Assembly: GCF_002257565.1 (NCBI RefSeq) | Contig: NZ_CP022736.1 | Location: forward strand, 744,001-808,000 | Direction: 5' to 3' | Source: Herbaspirillum sp. meg3 | GTDB taxonomy: Bacteria; Pseudomonadota; Gammaproteobacteria; Burkholderiales; Burkholderiaceae_D | Length of the DNA stretch: 64,000 bases | Part shown: positions 52,621 to 61,827 of the stretch, one piece after another | Layout of the letters: the number at the start of each line of letters is the position of its first letter | Position numbering within the stretch: position 1 is the first letter of the stretch | Program-made: the position numbers and the translations under genes | The notes under the pieces: generated by a model | Databases searched by the model: none | Seen by the model: only the letters and a program-made list of their open reading frames with translations | What the model was told of the DNA's origin: nothing

Positions 52621-53778
52621 ATGTTAAATCACCATTCATCGTCTTCTGCTGCCGAGACATCAGTAGATTTTCTGATCGTCGGTGCCGGCATTGCCGGTGC
52701 CTCGATTGCGTACTGGCTGGCGCCGCACGGCAGTGTGATCCTGCTGGAACGGGAATCTCAGCCCGGGTATCACAGCACCGGGCGTTCCGCTGCGGCCTAT
52801 ATGGAAAGTTACGGTCCACCGCAAGTACGGGCGTTGACTTGCGCCAGTCGTGCATTTTTCGACCACCCTCCAGTGGGATTTTCTGAACATCCGCTGCTGA
52901 CGCCACGCGGTGCAATGTTTATCGCGCGGCCGGATCAACTGGCACAACTCGATGCCCATGAAGCGCTGGTGCGTTCCGTATCAGACAAGGTGCAGCGGCT
53001 GAGCGCCGATGAGGCATGCCTGCTCGTTCCGGTCTTACGTCGCGAAGAGATCGGCGGCGCCGTATATGAAGCAGATGCATCGGACATCGACGTTCATAGT
53101 TTGCACCAAGGCTTCCTGCGCGGCGCGCGGAACTCTGGCGCACGTATCGTGTGCGACGCCGATGTGCAGGGGCTTGCATACGGAGAAGGCCGTTGGCAGA
53201 TGTCAACATCGCAAGGAAAGTTCTATGCGCCAGTGGTGGTCAACGCTGCCGGTGCATGGGCCGACGTCATCGGGAAAATGGCCGGCGCCATGCCGATCGG
53301 GTTAGTACCCAAACGCCGCTCGGCATTTACCTTCGCTGTAGACGCTGCATACCGTAGCGATGCGTGGCCAATGTTCATGAGCGTCGACGAATCGTTCTAT
53401 ATCAAGCCTGACGCCGGTTTGTTACTGGGCTCTCCAGCCAATGCCGATCCGGTCGAGCCGCACGATGTACAGGCGGAAGAGCTGGATATAGCCATCGCCA
53501 TCGACCACATTCAGACCGCCACCACGCTGTCTATCCGCAGGCCCTCGCACGTCTGGGCAGGCTTGCGTTCTTTCGTCGAGGATGGCAGTTTTGTCGGTGG
53601 GTTCGATGACCGGCTGCCAGGTTTTTTCTGGGCGGCAGGGCAAGGCGGGTACGGTATCCAGTCCGCTCCCGCCGCCGGCGAAGCTTATGCGGCATTGGCT
53701 CGGGGCTTGCCTGTGCCAGCGCATATTGCAACATTCGGCGTCAAGGCAGACGCATTGAGTTGCACTCGTCTTCGCTGA
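52621..53778 (+). CDS. FAD-dependent oxidoreductase (DadA / glycine oxidase-like)
   Basis: 385 residues from ATG 52621 with AGAGGA upstream. FAD-binding GAGIAGASIAYWLAPHG and LLERESQPGYHSTGRSAAAY at the N-terminus; GLRSFVEDGSFVGGFDD and FFWAAGQGGYGIQSAPAAGE at the C-terminus, as in D-amino acid dehydrogenases and glycine/sarcosine oxidases. Probably oxidises an amine released in the pathway. Last gene of the operon; a palindrome matching the LysR site follows 22 bp after its stop. Confidence 0.9.
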   Translation: MLNHHSSSSAAETSVDFLIVGAGIAGASIAYWLAPHGSVILLERESQPGYHSTGRSAAAYMESYGPPQVRALTCASRAFFDHPPVGFSEHPLLTPRGAMFIARPDQLAQLDAHEALVRSVSDKVQRLSADEACLLVPVLRREEIGGAVYEADASDIDVHSLHQGFLRGARNSGARIVCDADVQGLAYGEGRWQMSTSQGKFYAPVVVNAAGAWADVIGKMAGAMPIGLVPKRRSAFTFAVDAAYRSDAWPMFMSVDESFYIKPDAGLLLGSPANADPVEPHDVQAEELDIAIAIDHIQTATTLSIRRPSHVWAGLRSFVEDGSFVGGFDDRLPGFFWAAGQGGYGIQSAPAAGEAYAALARGLPVPAHIATFGVKADALSCTRLR

Positions 53779-53800
53779 ATTAAAAAAGTCCGCAGGTGCT

Positions 53801-53815
53801 TTGCCGTTACGGCAA
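53801..53815. promoter_or_regulatory. LysR-type operator candidate, copy 2 (TTGCCG-N3-CGGCAA)
   Basis: TTGCCGTTACGGCAA has the same arms as the palindrome at 49645, differing only at the three central bases. It stands between the FAD oxidase stop and the chemoreceptor gene, about 200 bp upstream of the latter. No U-tract follows, so it is not a terminator. Confidence 0.6.
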
Positions 53816-54014
53816 ATATCCCTTCGCAATATTGATATGGTGAGCATGCGCTGACACTTCTAAAATCCACCGTGAAGATAGGATGCACTCTATCGCAATG
53901 GTTTGTGTCAGACGGATGATCACCGTATTTTCCGTGGTATGCGGGGGAAGCATGCCGAATATTTCATAGAACAATAGATCGCTGCATGCAACGGTCTTGA
54001 TGACGGTATACCTC

Positions 54015-55556
54015 ATGTTGAAAAATATAAAAATTGGTCCGCGCTTAGGGGGCGGTTTTGCAGTCGTGTTGGTCTTTTCGATTCTGGTGGCGGGCATCGG
54101 CGTTTTGCGACTGAAAGCCGTGACGGAAGAGACGCGTTCCATGATGGACGAGCCGTTGCGTTCGGAACGGCTGGTTTCCGAATGGAACACGCTGTTGCTC
54201 AACGCCATTCAACGTACGACGTCAGTGGTAAAAAGCAAGGATCCGGAGTTGGATGCTTTTTTATCAAAGGAAGCAGCCCAGTCCAGTAAGGCCTCAGCTG
54301 AAACCTTGGCACAAGTAGAGAAACTACTTTCGACGGAAGAAGAACGCCAGCTTTTCAAGAACATCAATGACTACCGCAAGAAGTTCCTGATCGTCAGGGA
54401 CAGTATTTACAAGCTGAAGAAGGAAGGCAAGACCGATGAGATATCAGGTATTTTCGAGTCTGAATATCTTCCGGTCGCAAAAGGGACTCAAGATGCAATG
54501 CGCAAGCTGCTCGACTTCGAGCGCGGCAGGATAGACACAATCGCACAACATGTTGAAAATACGGCTGAAAACAGTCAGAAACTGATCCTCATTCTGGAAG
54601 GCGTCATTCTCCTTGCCGGCATCTTCTTCGCCATCATGCTGACCAAGAGTATTACTCGCCCGATCGATATGGCATTGAAAATTTCCAAGCAAGTTTCTTC
54701 CGGCGACCTGACTTCGGAGGCGAAGGTCACTCGCAAGGACGAAGTCGGTGAACTTGTCATGTCGTTGCAGAGGATGAGCGAACAACTGCACGTGATTGTT
54801 TCAAACGTGCGCAACGGCGCTGACAGTATCGCCATCGCCTCGGGCGAGATTGCTTCGGGAAACCTCGATCTTTCTTCACGCACGGAAGAACAGGCCGGTG
54901 CGCTTGAAGAAACAGCCGCATCCATCGAACAACTGACGGCAAGCGTCGGCAAGAACGCCGAAAATTCCAGCAAGGCGCAGCAACTTGTCGCGTCTGCCGC
55001 CGATGTTGTTAACGAAGGCGGCGATGTCATGTCCCAGTTGATTCAAACGATGAATACAATCAACGACTCTTCTCGCAAGATTGTCGACATTATCAGCGTC
55101 ATCGACAGCATTGCGTTCCAGACCAATATCCTCGCACTCAATGCAGCGGTAGAAGCTGCCCGGGCGGGGGAGCAGGGCAGAGGATTTGCTGTCGTGGCAT
55201 CCGAAGTTCGCGGCTTGGCTCAGCGTTCCGCCTCTGCTGCAAAGGAAATCAAGATACTCATCAATGAGTCGGTAGACAAAGTTGCCTCCGGCAGCAGGCT
55301 GGTGGAACAGGCCGGGGCGACCATGAACAAAGTGGTGGGAAGTGTGCAGAGCGCCAACACCCTTGTCAGAGAGATCAACTCAGCCAGTCAGGAACAAGCT
55401 GCCGGCATCAAGGAAGTCAATCAGGCGATTGCGCAGATGGATGGCGTGACCCAACAGAATGCCGCGCTGGTCGAAGAAGCCGCCGCCGCTGCACATTCGC
55501 TGGAAGACCAGGCCAGGAATCTTAAGCAACTTGTCACCGTTTTCAAATTGAAGTGA
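54015..55556 (+). CDS. Methyl-accepting chemotaxis protein
   Basis: 513 residues from ATG 54015; in-frame ATG 54000 and TTG 53997 are possible alternatives, none with a strong ribosome site. Two membrane helices (about 8-28 and 190-210) enclose a periplasmic four-helix sensor domain. HAMP (about 211-265) and the signalling hairpin follow, with VIDSIAFQTNILALNAAVEA and RGFAVVASEVRGLAQRSASA. No C-terminal CheR-binding pentapeptide is visible. The ligand is unknown; the operator-like palindrome upstream hints at co-regulation with the amidase operon. Confidence 0.93.
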   Translation: MLKNIKIGPRLGGGFAVVLVFSILVAGIGVLRLKAVTEETRSMMDEPLRSERLVSEWNTLLLNAIQRTTSVVKSKDPELDAFLSKEAAQSSKASAETLAQVEKLLSTEEERQLFKNINDYRKKFLIVRDSIYKLKKEGKTDEISGIFESEYLPVAKGTQDAMRKLLDFERGRIDTIAQHVENTAENSQKLILILEGVILLAGIFFAIMLTKSITRPIDMALKISKQVSSGDLTSEAKVTRKDEVGELVMSLQRMSEQLHVIVSNVRNGADSIAIASGEIASGNLDLSSRTEEQAGALEETAASIEQLTASVGKNAENSSKAQQLVASAADVVNEGGDVMSQLIQTMNTINDSSRKIVDIISVIDSIAFQTNILALNAAVEAARAGEQGRGFAVVASEVRGLAQRSASAAKEIKILINESVDKVASGSRLVEQAGATMNKVVGSVQSANTLVREINSASQEQAAGIKEVNQAIAQMDGVTQQNAALVEEAAAAAHSLEDQARNLKQLVTVFKLK

Positions 55557-56043
55557 GTATGGAGTTAAGCGACTGCAAGCGTAAATGAAGGCTGATATCA
55601 GCTCGAATCGTTGTGTCGGGCAGTATCAAGCCTCATGACTGAAGATACTGTGTTCCTTTGCTCGCAGAATTGATAATCATCCGGCCGTCCTCCTCCCGGT
55701 AAGCGCCGAGCGATAAAGTAACGGTGCGAACCCGACTTTATCAAGGAGAACGGCAATGCTATCTTGCGGGATATCCATCACAGCTTTTGACGAGAGCCAA
55801 TGATCGGGAAGTGATGTGCTTTGGACAAGGCAGCCATATCTACGGTCGCCGGGTCAGGTTGGATTGATTGCGATATGCGTTCGAGAAGGGAGCCCTGATC
55901 CATAGCCCGTCAGGGCTGATACAGGTGGCCAAATAGGCAGAACAAGAACCTGAAGCAACTTCTCGCAGCAACGAATCGTCATTTGGAAAACACCCGCTTT
56001 ACGCAAGGCCTCGCGTTGTCCAAGCCATGATCTTGGAAAAAGC
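55557..56043. other. Gene-free gap with a very short ORF
   Basis: No credible gene in 487 bp. The one notable item is AAGGAG at 55743-55748 followed by ATG 55756, opening a frame of only 15 codons that ends at 55803. ATAAAGT and ACTTTAT form an inverted repeat just before it. It may be the start of a decayed gene or a chance match. Confidence 0.35.
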
Positions 56044-56538
56044 TTAGGTCTGAATAAACTTCTCAAGCGGATAGTGATGCTTGATGAACGGCGACTTGAT
56101 GACGATGTAGCTGAAATACTTTTCGATACGCAAGTTCTGCTCGAGCAGTGATTCAATTACGCTCTGGTAATGCACCACGCTGCGCGTCATGAACTTGAGC
56201 AGGTAGTCGTAGCCGCCGCTGACCAGATGGCATTCGATGATCTCGTCGACGTTGCGAAGGTAGGCCTCGAACTTGGCGAAGTCTTCGCGTCGGTGATCCG
56301 ACAGGGTTACCTCGGTAAAGACGATCTGCACATCGGCTAGCTTTTCCAGCTTGATATAGGCGCCATAGCCGCTGATGTAGCCTGCCTTTTCCAGGCGCTT
56401 TACGCGGATCAGACAAGGGCTGGGCGACAGGCCTACGGCATCGGCCAAAATTACGTTGGTAATGCGGCTATTTTGTTGCAGGTGACACAAGATCCGCAGG
56501 TCGATCCGGTCCAGTTTTAACGCGCCGTTAGTCATCAT
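56044..56538 (-). CDS. Lrp/AsnC family transcriptional regulator
   Basis: 164 residues: N-terminal helix-turn-helix (LDRIDLRILCHLQQNSRITN, LADAVGLSPSPCLIRVKRLE) and C-terminal RAM ligand-binding domain (ECHLVSGGYDYLLKFMTRSV). Sits 136 bp after the transaminase gene on the same strand. Lrp-type proteins beside class III aminotransferases often control them and sense amino acids. The start may be the first or second of two adjacent ATG codons. Confidence 0.92.
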   Translation of the reverse strand: MMTNGALKLDRIDLRILCHLQQNSRITNVILADAVGLSPSPCLIRVKRLEKAGYISGYGAYIKLEKLADVQIVFTEVTLSDHRREDFAKFEAYLRNVDEIIECHLVSGGYDYLLKFMTRSVVHYQSVIESLLEQNLRIEKYFSYIVIKSPFIKHHYPLEKFIQT

Positions 56539-56674
56539 GTTGTCTCGAGTTATTCAACTCATCCGGCCTGCCAGGCTCATCCCGAAGCTGGCAGGCCTGA
56601 TGTTGCAGAGCATTTTATACTCTCCGGCCATTGTTGCCACGTCCGGCCGGTCCGCTTTACATGCGCAAACAGCC

Positions 56675-58051
56675 TTACTTGATGGCCTGGCGTACTTCGG
56701 GTTGTTCCAGCACTTCATCGAGCAGGGCCTTCAGGCGCGCGAACATCAGTTCGAAGTCGGCCTGAGTAAAGCACAGGGCCGGCGCGAAGCCGAGGATGTT
56801 GTCGCCAAAGGCGCGGAACACCAGACCGTGTTTGTAAGCCGCCTGGAAGATCCTGTCGTGCAGTTTCAGCCCGGGGGCGAAACGCGCCTTGCTGTCCTTG
56901 TCGGCCACCAATTCAAGCGCGCCCAGAAGGCCGCGGCTGCGGGCGTCACCCACCAGCGGATGGGAAAGCAGGGCGCGCAGCCCACCGGCGAAATGCGGTT
57001 CCATCCTTCGGCCGTTTTCCAGCAAGCCACCTTCTTCATACAGGCGCAGCACCTCTAGCGCGACGGCGGCGCTGACCGGGTGGGCGGAATACGTCTGACC
57101 ATGGCCGACCACGGTGGTCAGCGGCGCCCCATCGGCGATGCCCCGATAGATGCGATCCGACATCATCACGGCGCCCATGGGCGCATAGCCGGCCGTCAGC
57201 CCCTTGGCCATGGTCATCAGATCCGGCTGCACGTCTTCATCCAGACAGGCGAACATGGGGCCGGTGCGGCCGAAACCGGTGATGACTTCGTCGACCACGA
57301 ACAGAATGTCGAGCTCGTTGCAGGCCAGCTGCATGGCCTTCAACCAGCCCTTGGGCGGCACGATCACGCCGCCCGAGCCTTGGACCGGTTCGCAGAAGAA
57401 GGCCGCCACCTTGTCCGCACCCAGCTCGGCCACTTTGTTGCGCAGCGCCTGCACGGAGGCGGCGATGATGGAGGCATCGTCCGGCAGTTCGCTGCGATAG
57501 GGATAGGGCGAGGCAATGTAATGCTGGGTCGGCAGCGGCAGGTCGAAGTTGAAATGGAAGTTGGGCAGCGCCGTCAGGCCGGCGCCTACCGACGAGGAAC
57601 CGTGGTAGCCGCGTTGAAGGGAGATGAAATGTTTCTTGGCCGGCTTGCCGATGGAGTTGTAGTAGTGCGTGATGTAGCGGATGGCGGCATCGACCGCATC
57701 CGAGCCGCCCAGGGTGAAATAGACATGCTTGAGCGAGGCCGGGCTGATGTCCACCAGCTTCTTGGCCAGCAGGATGGCCGGTTCGGAGGCGAAGTGGAAA
57801 TAGCCGGTGGCATAGGGCAGGCGCTGCATCTGCTCGGTCGCGGCGCGGATCACGCTTTCCTGGCCGTAGCCGATGTTGACGCACCACAGGCCTGAGAAGG
57901 CGTCCAGCAACTCCTTGTCCTGATGGTCGGTCAGGTAGGCGCCGCGACCGGACTTGAGAATGATGGGGCCGAGCTCTTCGTGTTCGCGGAAGCTGGCGAC
58001 GGGATGGATCAGGTGGCTGCGGTCAAGGGCAGCCAGGGTTGATGTTTGCAT
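56675..58051 (-). CDS. Class III aminotransferase (omega-amino acid:pyruvate type)
   Basis: 458 residues from ATG 58051 (MQTSTLAALDRSHLIHPVAS); the 42-residue extension upstream does not fit the family. PLP fold type I: AFSGLWCVNIGYGQESVI, GGSDAVDAAIRYITHYYNSI, VVDEVITGFGRTGPMFA and the PLP lysine in TMAKGLTAGYAPMGAVM. Most similar in style to putrescine, beta-alanine or GABA:pyruvate transaminases. A succinate-semialdehyde-type dehydrogenase is encoded upstream, which would oxidise the aldehyde product. Confidence 0.9.
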   Translation of the reverse strand: MQTSTLAALDRSHLIHPVASFREHEELGPIILKSGRGAYLTDHQDKELLDAFSGLWCVNIGYGQESVIRAATEQMQRLPYATGYFHFASEPAILLAKKLVDISPASLKHVYFTLGGSDAVDAAIRYITHYYNSIGKPAKKHFISLQRGYHGSSSVGAGLTALPNFHFNFDLPLPTQHYIASPYPYRSELPDDASIIAASVQALRNKVAELGADKVAAFFCEPVQGSGGVIVPPKGWLKAMQLACNELDILFVVDEVITGFGRTGPMFACLDEDVQPDLMTMAKGLTAGYAPMGAVMMSDRIYRGIADGAPLTTVVGHGQTYSAHPVSAAVALEVLRLYEEGGLLENGRRMEPHFAGGLRALLSHPLVGDARSRGLLGALELVADKDSKARFAPGLKLHDRIFQAAYKHGLVFRAFGDNILGFAPALCFTQADFELMFARLKALLDEVLEQPEVRQAIK

Positions 58052-58245
58052 AGAGGCGGACTCGCTGACGATGGCGTTGAACAAGGTCGTCCGTACGGGG
58101 CGGGACAACCGGCATGGGTTCAATGCTATGCCTTGTTGATCGCGGCATCTGCGCAAGATGCGGGTTCCAAAAAGCATCTTGATGTGATTTGCGGGCGGCT
58201 ATAGCATTTTCTGCGGCGCCCGCAGCGGGGGCTCGTATACACCTC

Positions 58246-59145
58246 TCAGCCCAGCGCCTGGTTGACGATAGAAAACAGCTGCATGCCAGGATGCTTTTGT
58301 GGCGGAGGTCCCTTGCGCATGCGGGTGACACGGTCTACGCAGGTCATTCCCAGCTTGTCGAACCAGTCCGGCAATCCGGAGGAGGCGAAGACATCGATAC
58401 GGATGAAGGAATCCGAATAGGTATTGATCCAATGTGCGATCAATCCCTTGGCGCGCTCGGCGTCGGGCGCAACCACCGGACCGATCACGCGGCCATGGCC
58501 GAAGCGTCTCACCAGCGCAAAGCCCAGCATCTCGCCATCGCGATCCAGCGCTACCGCATCGGACATCTCCAGCAGCGCTACCAGCATCTTGCTGCGATCC
58601 ATGCCTGTAGCTTGCGCATCCAGCGCCAGCAGGGTCGGCACATCGCTTTTGCCCATCGGTCGCACGCGCTCGCCGGGCGGCAACGATACCAGCACCGGTT
58701 GCGCCGAGGCCCCCTGGAACTGATGCAGAACATCTTCCTGCACAAAGCCCAATTGCTTGTACAAGGGCATGCCCGCCGCAGTGGCATTGACCATCAGGCT
58801 GCGGCCGTTGACTTGCTCGGCGACATGTTGCATGAGCCGTCGTCCCAGGCCGCGCCGCTGCAATTCGGCCTGCACCAGCAGCATGCCGATCACCGCGTGG
58901 GCCTGGCCGAAGCAGGTGCAGACGACAGAACCGACCGCCCGCAGCGGGGCATCCGGCTCCTGATTTTCCAACAGATAACCCTGGCCCATCTGCAACAGGA
59001 AGTTCCAGTCTTCCAGCCGGTGCGGCCACTTGAACTGCAGCGAGAGCCGGTGGCAGGCTCCCAGGTCATCCTGTTCCATGGGCCTGAGCATCAGCGCCGG
59101 CATCGGCGTTGGTGCGGATGATGATGAGGGCGACGGCGCTGGCAT
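58246..59145 (-). CDS. GNAT family N-acetyltransferase (two-domain)
   Basis: 299 residues. N-terminal GNAT domain (about 18-150): HAVIGMLLVQAELQRRGLGR with the acetyl-CoA loop, and NATAAGMPLYKQLGFVQEDV. A second domain (about 160-285) of the YitH type follows, including VRPMGKSDVPTLLALDAQAT. Substrate unknown; an amine from the surrounding pathway is possible. An in-frame ATG at 59103 may be the true start, since the first residues are low complexity. Confidence 0.85.
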   Translation of the reverse strand: MPAPSPSSSSAPTPMPALMLRPMEQDDLGACHRLSLQFKWPHRLEDWNFLLQMGQGYLLENQEPDAPLRAVGSVVCTCFGQAHAVIGMLLVQAELQRRGLGRRLMQHVAEQVNGRSLMVNATAAGMPLYKQLGFVQEDVLHQFQGASAQPVLVSLPPGERVRPMGKSDVPTLLALDAQATGMDRSKMLVALLEMSDAVALDRDGEMLGFALVRRFGHGRVIGPVVAPDAERAKGLIAHWINTYSDSFIRIDVFASSGLPDWFDKLGMTCVDRVTRMRKGPPPQKHPGMQLFSIVNQALG

Positions 59146-59187
59146 GATGGCTCCTGTTCGGTTCTTTCCGTGTGATGTCGGACTGCG

Positions 59188-60669
59188 TCAGAGCTGGCCC
59201 TGGCAGACGTACTTGGTGTGCAGATAATCGTCCAGGCCATGCACCGAACCTTCGCGGCCATAGCCCGATTCCTTGACGCCGCCGAAGGGAGCGGCCTCCG
59301 CCGCCAGTGCGCCTTCGTTGACGCCGACGATGCCGCTTTCCAGCGCATCGGTGACGCGGTGGACGCGGCGCATATCGGTTGAATAAAAGTACGCGGCCAG
59401 TCCGAACGGTGTGGCATTTGCCGCCGCGATCACTTCTTCTTCGGTGGTGAAGCGAGTCACCGGTGCTACCGGTCCGAAGGTTTCCTCGCCGCTGCACAGC
59501 ATGTCCGGGCCGACATTGGACAGCACGGTGGGCGCATAGTAATTGTCGCTGGCATAGCCCTCGCCCTGCAGACGCTTGCCGCCGGTGATGAGCTTCGCAC
59601 CGCGCTCGACTGCATCGCGCACATGCCGTTCAATCTTGGCAATGGCGCGCGCATTGATCATCGGACCAATCTGCGAGGATGCATCGGTGGCCGGGCCGAC
59701 TTTCAGGGCCGCCACGCGCGCCCCCAGCTTGGCGACGAAGGCGTCATGCACGCCGGCTTGCGCATAGATGCGATTGGGACTGACGCAGGTCTGGCCGCCA
59801 TTGCGGAACTTGGCCGCCATCACGCCCTCGATGGCGGCGTCCAGATCGGCGTCGTCGAAGACGATGAAGGGCGCATTACCGCCGAGTTCCAGCGACAGCT
59901 TCTTGAGCGTGTCGGCGGAGTGGCGCGCCAGATGCTTGCCCACGGCGGTCGAGCCGGTGAAGCTGATCTTGCGCACGCGGCTGTCCGACAGCCAGACATC
60001 GACCACCTCCGGCGTGCGTTCACGCGAGGCGGTGACGATGTTGATGACGCCCGCGGGCACACCCGCCTCCTGCGCCAGGCGCACCAGCGCCAGCGAGGTC
60101 AACGGGGTGTCTTCGGCCGGCTTGCACACTACGGTGCAGCCGGCGGCCAGCGCCGGCGCGATCTTGCGTGCGATCATCGCCGCCGGGAAATTCCACGGGG
60201 TGATAGCGGCCACCACACCGACCGGTTCCTTCAGCGCCATCATCCGGCGACCGGTGACCGGGGCCGGGATGATGTCGCCGTTGGCGCGCGTGGCTTCCTC
60301 GGCAAACCATTCGACATAGCTGGCGGCATAGGCGACTTCGCCCTTGCCCTCGGCCAGCGGCTTGCCTTGTTCGCGCGAGATCAGCCGCCCCAGGTCATCC
60401 TGGTGCGCGATGAGCAGGTCGTTCCAGCGCTTGAGAATGCCGGCGCGCTGCTTGGCCGGCGTGGCGCGCCAGGACGGGAAGGCGGCAGCAGCCGCATCAA
60501 CGGCGGCACGCGCGTCGGCAGCGTTGCCGTCGGGTACCGTGGCAAACACCTGGTCAGTGGCAGGATCGCTGACTTCCAGGCGGCGGCGATCGCTGGCTTC
60601 AGTCCATGCGGCGCCGATCAGTTGCGCGCCGGGCATCAGATGGGGATGTTGCAGTTCCAGGATGGTCAT
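59188..60669 (-). CDS. NAD(P)-dependent succinate-semialdehyde dehydrogenase type aldehyde dehydrogenase
   Basis: 493 residues from ATG 60669 (MTILELQHPHLMPGAQLIGA); a start six codons earlier is also in frame. ALDH family: ITPWNFPAAMIARKIAPAL, SFTGSTAVGKHLARH, the catalytic Glu in LSLELGGNAPFIVFDDADLD and the catalytic Cys in NGGQTCVSPNRIY. The overall sequence resembles GabD. It would oxidise succinate semialdehyde or a similar omega-aldehyde made by the transaminase. Lies between the GNAT gene and the dehydrogenase upstream, all on the minus strand. Confidence 0.92.
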   Translation of the reverse strand: MTILELQHPHLMPGAQLIGAAWTEASDRRRLEVSDPATDQVFATVPDGNAADARAAVDAAAAAFPSWRATPAKQRAGILKRWNDLLIAHQDDLGRLISREQGKPLAEGKGEVAYAASYVEWFAEEATRANGDIIPAPVTGRRMMALKEPVGVVAAITPWNFPAAMIARKIAPALAAGCTVVCKPAEDTPLTSLALVRLAQEAGVPAGVINIVTASRERTPEVVDVWLSDSRVRKISFTGSTAVGKHLARHSADTLKKLSLELGGNAPFIVFDDADLDAAIEGVMAAKFRNGGQTCVSPNRIYAQAGVHDAFVAKLGARVAALKVGPATDASSQIGPMINARAIAKIERHVRDAVERGAKLITGGKRLQGEGYASDNYYAPTVLSNVGPDMLCSGEETFGPVAPVTRFTTEEEVIAAANATPFGLAAYFYSTDMRRVHRVTDALESGIVGVNEGALAAEAAPFGGVKESGYGREGSVHGLDDYLHTKYVCQGQL

Positions 60670-60683
60670 GGCAAAGGTAAATG

Positions 60684-61790
60684 TCAAAGTGAGAGGTGGT
60701 TTGCGCCTTTGGCGACATGGCGGGCAATAGCTTCACCCAGTTCGGTGGTCGACGCGTCGCCGCCGAGATCCGGCGTGAGCGGGCCGCTCCTGAGAACGTC
60801 TTCGATCGCAGCGACAATGGCGTCATGGGCGGCGCGGCCGGCGCCCTGGCCTGCCGTAAGGAAGTCCAGCATGAGAGCACCGGACCAGATCATGGCGATG
60901 GGATTGGCGATGTTCTTGCCATAGATGTCAGGCGCCGATCCGTGCACCGGCTCGAACAGGGACGGGAAGCGGCGATCCGGGTTGAGGTTGGCCGAGGGCG
61001 CCAAACCGATGGTGCCGGTGGTGGCCGGCCCCAGGTCGGACAGGATGTCGCCGAACAGATTGGAGGCGACCACCACATCGAAACGCGTCGGCTGCAGCAC
61101 GAAGCGCGCCGACAGGATGTCGATATGCTGCTTGTCCATCGTCACTTCAGGATAGCCGGCGGACACGGCATCGGCGCGGCCATCCCACCACGGCATACTG
61201 ATGGCGATGCCGTTGGACTTGGTGGCCACCGTCAGGTGTTTGCGCGGGCGGCTGTTGGCCAGCTCGAATGCATATTTCAATACCCGGTCGGTGCCGAAGC
61301 GGGAGAACACCGATTCCTGGATCACGATTTCGCGCTCTGTGCCGGCGTACATGGTGCCGCCCAGCGAGGTGTATTCGCCTTCGGTATTTTCGCGCACCAC
61401 GTAGTAGTCGATGTCGCCCGGCTTGCGATTAGCCAGCGGGCAAGGCACGCCTTCGAACAGGCGCACCGGGCGCAGGTTGATGTACTGGTCGAATTCGCGG
61501 CGGAACTTCAACAGCGAGCCCCAGAGCGAGACATGGTCAGGCACCGTGGCTGGCCAGCCTACCGCACCGAAGTAAATGGCGTCGCAGCCGGCGAGCTGAT
61601 CCTTCCAGTCATCCGGCATCATCTGGCCATGGGTGGCGTAATAGTCGCAGCTGGCCCAGTCGACTACCTTCAATTCCAGCTGGATATCGAAGCGCTTCGC
61701 GGCGGCCTGTACGACTCTCAGGCCCTCCGGCATGACTTCCTTACCGATGCCGTCGCCGGCGATTAATGCGATGGAAAAACTGTTTTTCAT
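60684..61790 (-). CDS. Tartrate dehydrogenase / D-malate dehydrogenase family protein
   Basis: 368-residue beta-decarboxylating dehydrogenase of the isocitrate/isopropylmalate family: ALIAGDGIGKEVMPEGLRVV, VRENTEGEYTSLGGTMYAGT, SNLFGDILSDLGPATTGTIG and FEPVHGSAPDIYGKNIANPI. The features fit tartrate/D-malate dehydrogenases (TtuC/DmlA) better than LeuB or Icd. It uses NAD and Mn. 14 bp or more separates it from the aldehyde dehydrogenase; a role in the same catabolic unit is inferred. Confidence 0.88.
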   Translation of the reverse strand: MKNSFSIALIAGDGIGKEVMPEGLRVVQAAAKRFDIQLELKVVDWASCDYYATHGQMMPDDWKDQLAGCDAIYFGAVGWPATVPDHVSLWGSLLKFRREFDQYINLRPVRLFEGVPCPLANRKPGDIDYYVVRENTEGEYTSLGGTMYAGTEREIVIQESVFSRFGTDRVLKYAFELANSRPRKHLTVATKSNGIAISMPWWDGRADAVSAGYPEVTMDKQHIDILSARFVLQPTRFDVVVASNLFGDILSDLGPATTGTIGLAPSANLNPDRRFPSLFEPVHGSAPDIYGKNIANPIAMIWSGALMLDFLTAGQGAGRAAHDAIVAAIEDVLRSGPLTPDLGGDASTTELGEAIARHVAKGANHLSL

Positions 61791-61827
61791 GGCAGCGTCT
61801 CGAATTCAATTAACTGAAAAAATATAC

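Noticed and set aside
53801..53815. Terminator after the FAD oxidase gene
   Set aside because: The stem has only 6 bp and no T-run follows; the identical-arm palindrome near the LysR gene makes an operator more likely.
60696..61766. 356-codon open frame on the plus strand
   Set aside because: Antisense shadow of the tartrate/D-malate-type dehydrogenase, which has clear family motifs.
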